Part shown: positions 44,391-53,013 of the stretch, one piece after another
Layout: each line of letters opens with the position of its first letter
Numbering within the stretch: position 1 is the stretch's first letter
NCBI GenBank assembly: GCA_035606355.1
Contig: DATNFO010000011.1
Span: 1 to 53,700 of the forward strand
Source of the DNA: Sulfopaludibacter sp035606355
Lineage (GTDB): Bacteria > Acidobacteriota > Terriglobia > Bryobacterales > Bryobacteraceae
DNA length: 53,700 bases
Reading direction: 5' to 3'
Program-made: the position numbers and the translations under genes
The notes under the pieces: model-generated
Told to the model about the DNA's origin: nothing
Databases searched by the model: none
Seen by the model: the letters and a program-made list of their open reading frames with translations, nothing else

Positions 44391-45478
44391 AGGAATCCGT
44401 TCTTGTAGCGGGTGGCGGACCCGCGGGGCTCGCCGCCGCGATTGCCCTCCGGCAGCGCGGCTTTCCCGTCACGGTAGCCGATGCCGCGCATCCTCCGGTG
44501 GATAAAGCATGCGGCGAAGGAATCGCCCCGATAGGCCTGCACGCTCTAAGCCGCCTGGGCGTCGAACTCGAAGGCTACGGCTTTCCGTTCCACGGAGTTC
44601 GTTTTGTAGACGGGCCTTTCACGGTGGAGGCGCCGTTCCCGTCTACAGCCGGCCTCGGAATTCGCCGGACAGTTCTTCATGCGTTGCTGATGCGGCGGGC
44701 CGAGGCTCTCGGCGTGAGGTTCGCCTGGGGCAAAACCGTGGCGAATCTTTCCGCGACTCCTTCGCACTGGCTCATCGCCGCCGATGGACTCAATTCGAGC
44801 GTCCGCAAGGCCGCCGGGCTGGACGTTTCGCCGCACATCTCGACGCGCTTCGGTTTCCGCCGGCATTACCGCGTGCCGCCCTGGACCGGCATGGTCGAAG
44901 TGCATTGGCAGCGCGCGGCACAGCTTTACGTAACCCCGGTCAGCGACAGCGAAGTGGGCGTCGCACTGCTCACACGAGACACGCACCTTCGTCTCAGCGC
45001 AGCCCTTCGTGCCTGCCCTGTGCTCGATGAAAAACTGCGCGGGGCCGAACCGGTGACTGCCGAACGCGGATCTCCCACCATCACGCGGCGCCTGCGCAGC
45101 GTCTTCCGCGGGAACACAATTCTGGTGGGCGATGCCTCCGGTTCCGTCGACGCCATTACGGGCGAAGGTCTCAGCCTCTGTTTTGTACAGGCGCTTGCGC
45201 TGGCCGAAGCGCTGCACGCCGGCGATTTGGAGAGCTACGCGCAAAGCCACAGGCAATCCGCGCGCTACCCAACGCTTCTCGCAAGAGCGCTTCTTTTATT
45301 GGATGCGGCGCCGTGGCTGCGCCCCGCGGTCTGGACCATTGGCGCGCACGCCCCGGCCGTCGTCGCGCATGTCATGGCGCAATACCAACCGGCGGGCGCG
45401 GGGGCGGCAAGCGGGATTACGCGCGTTCCTGGTACGTGCCTTCCGCCGTGTTCACGCGGATCTTTTCGCCTTCCGTGA
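44381..45478 (+). CDS. FAD-dependent oxidoreductase (geranylgeranyl-reductase-like)
   Basis: The 365-residue flavoprotein has an N-terminal dinucleotide fold (VLVAGGGPAGLAAAIALRQRG), the middle segment LIAADGLNSSVRKAAG and the second FAD motif VGDASGSVDAITGEGLSLC. It belongs to the group that reduces isoprenoid or polyketide side chains. It overlaps the methyltransferase gene by 10 bp, so the two act in one pathway. The last 21 codons are antisense to the end of efp: the genes converge with a 62-bp overlap, and the final Pro/Arg-rich residues are probably an unconserved extension. Confidence 0.88.
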   Translation: MSVKESVLVAGGGPAGLAAAIALRQRGFPVTVADAAHPPVDKACGEGIAPIGLHALSRLGVELEGYGFPFHGVRFVDGPFTVEAPFPSTAGLGIRRTVLHALLMRRAEALGVRFAWGKTVANLSATPSHWLIAADGLNSSVRKAAGLDVSPHISTRFGFRRHYRVPPWTGMVEVHWQRAAQLYVTPVSDSEVGVALLTRDTHLRLSAALRACPVLDEKLRGAEPVTAERGSPTITRRLRSVFRGNTILVGDASGSVDAITGEGLSLCFVQALALAEALHAGDLESYAQSHRQSARYPTLLARALLLLDAAPWLRPAVWTIGAHAPAVVAHVMAQYQPAGAGAASGITRVPGTCLPPCSRGSFRLP

Positions 45479-45974
45479 TGAACGGCGGCACCTGCACCAC
45501 AAGCCCGGTTTCCAGTTTCGCCGGCTTCGTCACATTGGAAACGGTTGCGCCCTTGAGGCCCGGCTCCGTCTCAACCACCGTGAGATCCACCGTAGCCGGC
45601 AGTTCCACGCCCAGCGGCTTGCCTTCGTAGAACTCCACCGTCACCTTCAACTGCGGAATCAGATACTGCGTCGCATCGCCCAGCAGATCCTTCATCAGGT
45701 GCATCTGCTCGTACGTTTCGGTGTTCATGAAGTAGTAGTATTCGCCGTCGTCATACAAATACTCCATGTCGTGCTGCTCGAGCATCGCCTTCTCCACGCG
45801 ATCTTCCGATGAAAACCGGTGCTCGATCATGGTCCCGCTCTTGAGATTGCGCATGCGCGCCTGCACGAACCCGCGCAGGTTGCCCGGGGTGCGGTGCGTC
45901 ATGCTGAAAACCGAATACAGGTCGTTATTGAACTTCACCACCATGCCGGGACGCAATTGTGTTGCTGAAATCAT
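45417..45974 (-). CDS. efp: elongation factor P
   Basis: The 185-residue protein is a three-domain EF-P: MISATQLRPGMVVKFNNDLY at the start, and the C-terminal OB fold with TVDLTVVETEPGLKGATVS. EF-P frees ribosomes stalled at polyproline. The loop that enters the peptidyl-transferase centre reads HRTPGNLRGF, with Asn32 where Lys or Arg is usually modified. The start has GGAG five bases upstream. The Gfo/Idh/MocA gene ends 43 bp upstream on the same strand. It converges on, and overlaps, the FAD oxidoreductase gene by 62 bp. Confidence 0.97.
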   Translation of the reverse strand: MISATQLRPGMVVKFNNDLYSVFSMTHRTPGNLRGFVQARMRNLKSGTMIEHRFSSEDRVEKAMLEQHDMEYLYDDGEYYYFMNTETYEQMHLMKDLLGDATQYLIPQLKVTVEFYEGKPLGVELPATVDLTVVETEPGLKGATVSNVTKPAKLETGLVVQVPPFITEGEKIRVNTAEGTYQERA

Positions 45975-46017
45975 GAAACTCCTCTATGTCTATGGTTGAA
46001 CTTTAAGTATACCAGCG

Positions 46018-47268
46018 TCACAACGGCAGAATCTCTTCGCGCACGGGGTCAAACGCCAGCCGCCGCTTCTGCTCATACGCCAGATTGCCCAAATGCGATG
46101 CCTGCGCCGAGCGGTGCCCGATCTGCACATCGCCGTTCGGCAGCTTGCGGCTCTTCACACATTCCAGGAAATTTCCCACGTGGTCCATGTCCAGGTTGCT
46201 GAACGCCTTCACCACTACGGGCTCGACTTTCGCCGATGGCGGACGATAGAACTCGTACTTCGAACGGTCGATCCACAGCCGTCCCTCGGTGCCGCAGATC
46301 TCCACCCCTTCGCCGGTGATGCTGGGAGCCAGCGTCGCTTCGAACGTCGCCGTAAACTCCGATGGATACTCCAGCAGCACGTTAATGGTATCGGGCGCCG
46401 TGCGGCCGTCCTTATAGTTGTACACGCCGCCTGCCGCGACCGCCGACTTGGGATCGTCGTGACCCATAAACAGGTGCACCACGTCGATCCAGTGCGTGAA
46501 TAGGTCCGTCACCTGGCCGCCGCCGTAATCCAGATACGCGCGCCAGTTCCAATACTGCTGCGGGTCCCAGTCGCGCCACTTGATCGGCCCGAGGAAACGC
46601 ACCCAATCCAGATTCTGCGGCTTGGTTTGCAGGTATGCCGGCGCCTTGCGCAGATGGTAGCGGTTGCCGTGCCACCACGTGCGAGCCAGCGTTACCTTGC
46701 CGAGTTTGCCGGTGTCCATGTATTCGCGCTTGGCCTGCAGGTAATGCTGGCCGCTGCGCTGCTGCATGCCCACCTGGCAAACGCGATTGTTCACCCGCGC
46801 CGCTTTGACAATCCCCGGACCTTCTTCCATCCGCAGCGTCAGCGGCTTTTCGACATAGACGTCTTTGCCGGCGTTCAGCGCGTCGGTGGCGATGGCCGCA
46901 TGCCAGTGATCCGGCGTCGCGATCAGCACGGTATCGATGTCTTTGAGTTCCAGTAAGCGGCGGTGGTCGCCGAACTCCTTCGCTTCGGAGCCGGCAGCCG
47001 ACCCTGCCGCGGCGCCGCCGGTCGCGCGCGCTTTATCGATCTCTTTGCGCGCCGCCGCGATATTGTCGCCCCATATATCGCACAACGCCACCACATCGAG
47101 ATTGCCGCACTTGATGTGGTTGCCCATGTCATACCGGCCGCGCTCGCCGCAACCGATCACGCCGGTGCGCACGCGCTCATTCGCGCCGTACACACGGGAA
47201 TAGGAAAGTGCCGTCGCGGCAGCCGCGCCGCGCAGGAATGTCCGTCTCGGAACACCGGATTCCACCAT
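46018..47268 (-). CDS. Tat-exported Gfo/Idh/MocA-family oxidoreductase
   Basis: The 416-residue protein has a Tat signal (RRTFLRGAAAATALSYSRV), a Rossmann NAD(P)-binding domain (RTGVIGCGERGRYDMGNH, then VALCDIW) and the family's EKP motif (VYVEKPLTL). A C-terminal alpha/beta domain follows with GGQVTDLFTHWIDVVHLFMG. Exported members are frequent in acidobacteria and are thought to act on sugars or polyols; the substrate is unknown. An Ala/Gly-rich insert near 85-95 separates two helices of the nucleotide-binding domain. It lies upstream of efp on the same strand. The gene-free stretch to its right holds a broken DUF433 gene. Confidence 0.92.
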   Translation of the reverse strand: MVESGVPRRTFLRGAAAATALSYSRVYGANERVRTGVIGCGERGRYDMGNHIKCGNLDVVALCDIWGDNIAAARKEIDKARATGGAAAGSAAGSEAKEFGDHRRLLELKDIDTVLIATPDHWHAAIATDALNAGKDVYVEKPLTLRMEEGPGIVKAARVNNRVCQVGMQQRSGQHYLQAKREYMDTGKLGKVTLARTWWHGNRYHLRKAPAYLQTKPQNLDWVRFLGPIKWRDWDPQQYWNWRAYLDYGGGQVTDLFTHWIDVVHLFMGHDDPKSAVAAGGVYNYKDGRTAPDTINVLLEYPSEFTATFEATLAPSITGEGVEICGTEGRLWIDRSKYEFYRPPSAKVEPVVVKAFSNLDMDHVGNFLECVKSRKLPNGDVQIGHRSAQASHLGNLAYEQKRRLAFDPVREEILPL

Positions 47269-47409
47269 ACCTTCGATTGTATGCGGGATCAGGCGCCGCC
47301 GTGCTCATGGGCGTTCATCGTCGACAGCGCCAGTACCGCGCGCGAACGGGGAATCCGAGTAGGATAGGCTCTCCCAAACAATTACACGTTCCCGCTTGTA
47401 CCCACGGCG

Positions 47410-47726
47410 TCAGGATCGGCGCGCAAGCAGTTGTTGCCGCGCGCGCTCCAGCGTTTGCTTCAGATCGGGCGGCGCCGGGTGGGTTCCCGCGAACTCATCT
47501 TCGACCCGTTCGCGCTCGGCGATATCCGTCTCCACTTCTTCTTTGGAGCCCAGATAAAAGGTGATCGCGCCGTATACCTGTTCCAGGGTTAGGGGGTCGG
47601 GTAATGTGAACGAATCGCCTCCGGAAGTTCTCCATGCTGGAATTCGTGGACGACGTGAGCCAACGGCACGCGACTCCCGACGAGGTAAAGACTCCCATCC
47701 CGGCGCTTGACGAACTCTCGATTCAT
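47410..47726 (-). pseudogene. frameshifted DUF433 antitoxin-like gene
   Basis: From ATG 47726 the frame reads MNREFVKRRDGSLYLVGSRV, then IRSHYPT, and stops at TAA (47591-47589). In the next frame the protein continues perfectly as LTLEQVYGAITFYLGSKEEV to a TGA at 47412-47410. The switch falls in a run of five G (47592-47596; C in the gene sense). One extra base would restore a 106-residue DUF433 protein with its typical segment TLEQVYGAITFYL. DUF433 proteins are usually antitoxins of DUF5615 toxins; no toxin gene adjoins. It is either a recent mutation, a slip-prone run or a sequencing error. Confidence 0.75.
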
Positions 47727-47860
47727 GGCCAACCCACCTTCAGTCGATCCTACGCGCGGCGGACTCGGTGCCGCTCATCAGCGGCCGTTCCCAACTGGTC
47801 GCCGATGTGTCAGGTGAGAATTGAGCCAGCACGCGCATTGACAGGAAGGTTAACACCGAA

Positions 47861-48400
47861 TCAAGCGCCGGACAGCATTTCCAGCCAGAGCCGCATGGTC
47901 AAATCGTGCCTTTCCGTATTTACGAGGTAAGGTCGAAGCTCCACCTCATACCGTCTCTCTAAAACCGACAAGTCGAGCGGCGCCACGCGGGCGAGATATT
48001 TGATGTCCTCTCGATCGCGGGCCGAGTTCCGTTCCAGTTTCGATAGCGCCAGGTCGTGCGCCTCAAGCCCCAGGAGCAAGAGCCTGCGGAACGCGGTCGG
48101 AAACATCAGAGTCATGCGGTCGGTGTAGTTCTCTGGAATGTGACGATCCCGACGTGTTGCATGTAGACGCCGTAATTCTTGTGCAGCGCTGATCCTTCGC
48201 CGGCCATTAACTGAAGTGGCGCGGTCTTGTCCACCGGGATAATCGTCAGACAATCAACGTCAACCGTGGGGCGCGGCAAGGCCGTGCAGCATCGCAATCG
48301 CGAATCCGCCGATGCAATGCAGCGCGACAGGTTGAGCGAGGGTCTGGTCAATCTCAACGAAGACTGAGTGCCAAGGCTCGGGTGGCCGGTCAAGCGGCAT
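47861..48400 (-). pseudogene. DUF6036-like nucleotidyltransferase gene with two frameshifts
   Basis: Three frames follow each other. From ATG 48400: MPLDRPPEPWHSVFVEIDQT, then ALHCIGGFAIAMLHGLAAP. Next frame: TVDVDCLTIIPVDKTAPLQL to HVGIVT. Third frame: IPENYTDRMTLMFPTAFRRL to LTMRLWLEMLSGA. The first shift is at a C run (GCGCCCCACGG in the gene sense, near 48270), the second near 48137. Joined, they give a full DUF6036-like protein with the GGFA motif and the DVDCL acidic pair of nucleotidyltransferase folds. The ATG overlaps the stop of the XRE gene, so it was the second gene of a regulator-enzyme pair. Confidence 0.75.
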
Positions 48401-49088
48401 AGGGCAAGAGTTGGGCTGTCAGATCCGTCAGCAAATTCCAGTGACTGGCTGCAGTGGGACGCGTCTGGCGAAGCCAGCGACGCTCTGCTTGTGAGAGAGA
48501 TTCTTGACACAGCGTGTCCTCCCGAACCAAGCGCGAGCGATCGAGGATTTCCTCTACCTGGTGAAGCCGGCCCGCGGCCACGACGTCACCACGCTTCTCC
48601 GCCACCTGCCGCGCCAGCATGACGACGAATCCGAGTCGGTTCTGGACGTCTCGCACCTTGACCTCGCGTATCAACCACTCCCAATCCAGATTGTGATAAT
48701 GGACCGCGAGCCACGGCAGGGCCTCGAGTACGCGGACCTCGATGTCGCCGGCGGCGGCCACCGCCGCCAGGAGGATGGTCGCGGGATTATGGATCTGGAC
48801 GCCGGTTAGCTGGGGGAAACCTGGATATCCCAAGCTCGCGAGTCCCGCCGCCAACGACGATGAATCCCAACCACCAAGATTTTCGGCGTCCAACGGTAGC
48901 GCCACGGGACCGAGCCGATAAAGAGCCACGATCCTTGATTTAAGTTGAGCCGTCACGGGACGTCGGCCACGTTCCAGCAGGGCGAGATATGCTTGTGACA
49001 CGCCCAGCCGGTCCGCTGCCTGGTGCTGCGTCAGTCCGGCCGCGGTCCGCGCCAATTTCAGCTGCTCCGGCCGCAATCTGTCGTCCAT
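48390..49088 (-). CDS. XRE-family HTH regulator, probable antitoxin
   Basis: The 232-residue protein has an N-terminal helix-turn-helix (about 8-60: LKLARTAAGLTQHQAADRLG, SQAYLALLERGRR) and a C-terminal helical domain of unknown function that contains LGYPGFPQLTGVQIHNPATI and IREVKVRDVQNRLGFVVML. ATG 49088 is chosen because the HTH follows directly; the frame is open 22 codons further upstream. Its 3' end overlaps the start of the broken nucleotidyltransferase gene, an arrangement typical of two-gene toxin-antitoxin or defence modules. The regulator itself appears intact. Confidence 0.82.
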   Translation of the reverse strand: MDDRLRPEQLKLARTAAGLTQHQAADRLGVSQAYLALLERGRRPVTAQLKSRIVALYRLGPVALPLDAENLGGWDSSSLAAGLASLGYPGFPQLTGVQIHNPATILLAAVAAAGDIEVRVLEALPWLAVHYHNLDWEWLIREVKVRDVQNRLGFVVMLARQVAEKRGDVVAAGRLHQVEEILDRSRLVREDTLCQESLSQAERRWLRQTRPTAASHWNLLTDLTAQLLPYAA

Positions 49089-49156
49089 ACGCGGACCATT
49101 ATAACAAGTTTTGTAATAGAGAGGACACCGCAATCGGGAGTGCTGAACAGCCATCC

Positions 49157-49699
49157 TCAGCGCCGGCTGCGATGTGCCAACCGCCGCGATGCCAGCAACC
49201 CCAGAGCGACCGCCATCAATCCAAACGTAACCGGCTCCGGCGTCTGCTGCAGTGCCGTGACCGTGATGGCTACATCCGCTGACACCGTATTGTCCCCGGA
49301 GACGAACGAGTCCGGGTTCACATCGGGGTTGTTCGAGTAAAGGTCGTAATGCAGCGTGATGGTGCCGTGGATCACCGTGCCGTCCGGAGTCGCGGGGTCC
49401 GTGAAAAACTCCCCGGCTCCGGTTTCATTCGTCTGGTTGTAGAATTGGCCGCCGGCAGCAACAGGCGTTACCACCACGAAGTTCTGCGGCAGCGAAACGA
49501 AGTCAAAGTACAGCCCGAAAGCCGAATCCGGAGTGAATTCGGAGAATGTCGGGACGCTGTAGCCCCGGTTGTCAGTCAGCAGATAGCCCCAGCCAACCGT
49601 GTCGCCCGCCTGGGCCTGCACCGTTGCCGATGGCGGCAGCGAAAGCTTCGCGCCCTGGCCGACGGTCGAAAGCACAATCAGAAGTAAAGTTGTTCTCAT
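49157..49699 (-). CDS. PEP-CTERM sorting-signal protein
   Basis: The 180-residue protein has a short signal peptide (MRTTLLLIVLSTVGQG) and a strand-rich domain (ATVQAQAGDTVGWGYLLTD, FGLYFDFVSLPQNFVVVTP). It ends in a PEP-CTERM tail: TPEPVTFGLMAVALGLLAS then RRLAHRSRR. The predicted fate is export and anchoring by an exosortase. It lies 12 bp downstream of the metallophosphoesterase gene, so the two are co-transcribed. Confidence 0.85.
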   Translation of the reverse strand: MRTTLLLIVLSTVGQGAKLSLPPSATVQAQAGDTVGWGYLLTDNRGYSVPTFSEFTPDSAFGLYFDFVSLPQNFVVVTPVAAGGQFYNQTNETGAGEFFTDPATPDGTVIHGTITLHYDLYSNNPDVNPDSFVSGDNTVSADVAITVTALQQTPEPVTFGLMAVALGLLASRRLAHRSRR

Positions 49700-49711
49700 G
49701 TCTCCCTCCTC

Positions 49712-52700
49712 TTACTGAAACTGATGTCCAATTACGATCTGGTTCGTGTATGCGCCGCCATTGGCCGATAGGCCCAGCGTGAGCGTGAAGCGCGCTGTTG
49801 TTTCGCAGCCGGCGAACCCGATGTTGAGGGCTCCGGTGGTGGTGCTCCCCGTTGTGGCAAGTGCCTGCAATCCCAGCGGCAGCGGCGTCTGGACGATGGG
49901 GGTGCAGGGTGTTCCACTCTCCTGCGCGAGCGCGGCGTGGGCGAGTTGCAGCCCGTGAGCCGGTCCTCCGCTATTGCGGAAGTTTAAGGTCCACTGGCGG
50001 TCGCCGGTCGAGCTTCCCGAGGGAGTGGTCCGCGAGAGCACGCTCGCCGTGACGATCGGTGCAGGGCCGCCGGGCGCAAGGTTCGTCAGCAGGAATGACG
50101 TCGAGACATTGGCCCCTTGTTCCGCGACGTTGGCGGCGACGGTGAACGAGCCCGCTACGCCATTGGCGAAAGGAATGGCGGAAGTCACCATGCCGTTCGC
50201 ATCCGCGATGCCTTGCCACGAAGCGGACTGGCCGAAGGTCGCGCTAGCACCACTGGAGGTAAAGGAAATGGCCACTGGCGCGCCGTTCACCGGATGCGCG
50301 GACGCGTCCAGCACCTGCATCACAATCGGACTGTCGAACGCTACTCCGGTATACGTGCTCTGTCCGGCGCCGCTCAGCACCCGGATCGACGCCGTGGGCG
50401 GGCCGACGCGGTACAGCAGCGGTGCCGAGTCCCCGAGCTGATAATAGGAGTCGCCGCTACCGCTGCCCTCGTATTCCACATACAGGCTGTGCATGCCCAC
50501 GGGCAAAGCGAAGGTCCAGGGATTGTTGTCCCCGCCATTCATTGACAGACAATAGTTGTGCACGCCATCGTTCCCGAAGATTGCCGTATCGTCGGGGTAC
50601 GGAGTGCAACTGCCGCTATTCTGAATCGCCTGATCGCCAAGAAACGCGCGTGACACCGTCAGCCGCGAGCCGTTCGGCAGCAGTTCCATGAGATTGATTT
50701 CCCCGGATGGGAGTGGATGCGTTTGCAGTACGGGGTCGGTCACCTGAACGTGCGTCAGCACGGCCTTGAACGTGACGGGCGCTTGCCCGGGAGCCGCGAA
50801 GGACGGCGGCGTGGCCGTTACCTGAACCGTAACGGGCTCTTTGAAGTGCAGGCTGAACGGAATCGTGCGCGAGAAGGGCTTACCCTGCGCATCCGGCAGA
50901 CTGGTATTGATTTCGATGGCGACCGTCACGCTGCCGCTGGAGGAATCCGGCAATTTCGCCGCGTTCACCGAATACGTGAGGGTGGCGTGCCCAAAAGCAT
51001 CGAAGGTGCCGGCGGCCGGCGATACCGTCAGCCACGGCACGCCTCCGCCGCCCACCGCTTCTGCAAAAAAATCGGCGTTGGGCGGACCGTAAACGGTCAC
51101 CGATCCCGGCGGCACCGCGGTCTTAGGAGCGACCGTCAGGGTGACGGAGTCCGGAGCGGCGCCCTGGATCGGCGTCAGAACGACGAGTTCCATTTTGCCC
51201 GCATCGAACGGCACGCCCGCGTCGATGACCGCGCTGCTGCCCGGCCCCAAAGAACGTCCCAAGTCGAGGTTGAACAGCACGTATGATTTGTTCGCCGTCG
51301 ACTCATCCACGCACGAATCCACAAAGCTGATATTCGGTGTCGAGCCGGCGAAGCGGAGCGCGAAGGGTCCGGGGATCGGCTGGGTTCCGGTATTCGTAAC
51401 GGAAACCAGGTTGCCGCCCCCCGAAGCCATGCGGTAGAGGCTGGGAGACACCGTGATGAACCGGTCTCCGATGCGCTTGCGGCAACCCGTCTTATCGAAT
51501 TTGAACGCCGGCGAAACGCGCGAAAGGCTCGCATCGATTCTCGCCGTTTCGGTCGATTGGTCGCGCCGTTGATCGAGCGTGATGCTGCCCAGCGAAGCGT
51601 CCTCCCACCGCACCGGCAACACGTCCAGATAGGAGCCGGTGACGCGCACCACGTAAAACTCGCCGTGGCCGCCCTCACTCCCGCCAGTGTCGTTCGTGCC
51701 GCCGGCCCCGTTCACGAAGTTGTCCAGCCGGATCACCTCATTTCCGGACCTGTCCTTCAGGTCGTAAACGCGATGCACCTCCGCGACATGCGTATGGCCG
51801 GTAAACAGCCCGATCACGTTGTACGGTTTGATGACGTCCAGAAAAGCTTTGCGGTCCGCGGCTGACCACCATGGTTTTATCCCCAGGTCGGCATCCTCAC
51901 ACGTGGTGGGGGTTCCAGCGCTTCCGTTGCTCCCGCTGAGGGACATGGAATCGCACCCCAAGTGCTGAACCAGGATCACGGGTCTGCCGCTGTTGCCAAC
52001 CTGGTTGTTCAAGTCTTGCGCCAGCCAGGGCAAGCCGCTGGAAATCACCCGGGGGCAGGCTGGACAGGCGGGGTTAGAATCGCTTTGATAACCGGCCCAC
52101 TCGTTCAGTTGGATGATGTGGACCTGGTTCCAGTCCCACGAATAGCTGTGACTGGCCGAGTCCATACTCACGCCGCAGACCATGCGATTGCCGACGTAGT
52201 CGAACATCCGTTGAGCGTTCGAAAGGTCGTCCGGGTTCACGTCGTGGTTTCCCAGACCGTGATAAACCGGATACGCGATCGAATCCGCGCTCGTGCCCGG
52301 TTCATACAGCAACCGGTACGCGCCCAATTCCTCCGCTTGTCCGAAGGTAGTAAGGTCGCCCGCCATCACCACACCCAACGGACTGGCGATTAATTCCGGC
52401 GAGAAACCAATCCCGGCCGGCCAGCGCTTTCCCAGGCCGTGAAATTCGTTCATGAGGCGAACGTGCCGCACCTGATCCGGCAGGCGGAATGCGGTGCGCC
52501 AGTAGTGAATGTCGCTCGTCAGGTAGAACGTTACGTCGAAATCTTGCGTCTTGCGAGCCGCCGAAGCCTGGTCCTCCGAAAAGGAAGCGCTACATGACGG
52601 CGCGGGTAAATTACAAAGCGAAACCTGACCGTAGATGTCTGTTCTTCGAGTATTGGAACTTGGGTCCGTGCAACTCGGCAGCGTGGAGCACCAGCGCCGC

Positions 52701-52882
52701 CCCGGAGCGCCGCAGCATCCGCCGCCGTTGAGGTCGTCCGGCGAGCAGGCGCCAAAGCCTACGGTATCGGCGTTCCTCAGGATCTTTTCAGCTTGAGTTT
52801 CCTGGGCGTGAATAGCCGTGGGCGCGAATAGCGGCGAACACAAAATGGCTACGCAGGCGAAAGGGAATTTTGGAAATTGCAC
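49712..52882 (-). CDS. large secreted metallophosphoesterase with Ig-like tail
   Basis: The protein is about 1056 residues. After a signal peptide (FPFACVAILCSPLFAPTAIH) comes a calcineurin-like phosphoesterase domain with all metal-binding motifs: DIH (Asp124, His126), GD (Asp176), GNHD (Asn212, His213), VQH (His307) and GHTH (His363, His365). Two cysteine-rich patches (NGGGCCGAPG, ACPACP) are unusual. From about residue 450 onward it is a series of beta-sandwich, Ig-like modules. GTG 52882 is chosen for its GGAGGAG site five bases upstream. It could act on phosphorylated polymers outside the cell; the substrate is unknown. The PEP-CTERM gene follows. Confidence 0.9.
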   Translation of the reverse strand: MQFPKFPFACVAILCSPLFAPTAIHAQETQAEKILRNADTVGFGACSPDDLNGGGCCGAPGRRWCSTLPSCTDPSSNTRRTDIYGQVSLCNLPAPSCSASFSEDQASAARKTQDFDVTFYLTSDIHYWRTAFRLPDQVRHVRLMNEFHGLGKRWPAGIGFSPELIASPLGVVMAGDLTTFGQAEELGAYRLLYEPGTSADSIAYPVYHGLGNHDVNPDDLSNAQRMFDYVGNRMVCGVSMDSASHSYSWDWNQVHIIQLNEWAGYQSDSNPACPACPRVISSGLPWLAQDLNNQVGNSGRPVILVQHLGCDSMSLSGSNGSAGTPTTCEDADLGIKPWWSAADRKAFLDVIKPYNVIGLFTGHTHVAEVHRVYDLKDRSGNEVIRLDNFVNGAGGTNDTGGSEGGHGEFYVVRVTGSYLDVLPVRWEDASLGSITLDQRRDQSTETARIDASLSRVSPAFKFDKTGCRKRIGDRFITVSPSLYRMASGGGNLVSVTNTGTQPIPGPFALRFAGSTPNISFVDSCVDESTANKSYVLFNLDLGRSLGPGSSAVIDAGVPFDAGKMELVVLTPIQGAAPDSVTLTVAPKTAVPPGSVTVYGPPNADFFAEAVGGGGVPWLTVSPAAGTFDAFGHATLTYSVNAAKLPDSSSGSVTVAIEINTSLPDAQGKPFSRTIPFSLHFKEPVTVQVTATPPSFAAPGQAPVTFKAVLTHVQVTDPVLQTHPLPSGEINLMELLPNGSRLTVSRAFLGDQAIQNSGSCTPYPDDTAIFGNDGVHNYCLSMNGGDNNPWTFALPVGMHSLYVEYEGSGSGDSYYQLGDSAPLLYRVGPPTASIRVLSGAGQSTYTGVAFDSPIVMQVLDASAHPVNGAPVAISFTSSGASATFGQSASWQGIADANGMVTSAIPFANGVAGSFTVAANVAEQGANVSTSFLLTNLAPGGPAPIVTASVLSRTTPSGSSTGDRQWTLNFRNSGGPAHGLQLAHAALAQESGTPCTPIVQTPLPLGLQALATTGSTTTGALNIGFAGCETTARFTLTLGLSANGGAYTNQIVIGHQFQ

Positions 52883-52957
52883 GTGGGCTCCTCCGTGAAT
52901 CGACACTAAAGCGGCGGACCGCCTACGAACAACGGACATGAGGCGCAAGTAAATGAA

Positions 52958-52989
52958 ATGTCAGCTAATGTCGCCTAATGTCGTATAAT
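52958..52989 (+). promoter_or_regulatory. phased ATGTC repeats and TATAAT before the HTH-WD40 gene
   Basis: ATGTC occurs at 52958-52962, 52968-52972 and 52978-52982, exactly 10 bp apart, within the repeated unit TAATGTCGCC. A perfect TATAAT lies at 52984-52989, directly after the last copy. The start codon follows at 53014 with a short leader. The repeats therefore cover the -35 region and lie on one face of the helix. Confidence 0.6.
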
Positions 52990-53013
52990 CGCCAGAGAGA
53001 ACGGCCGGTACCG

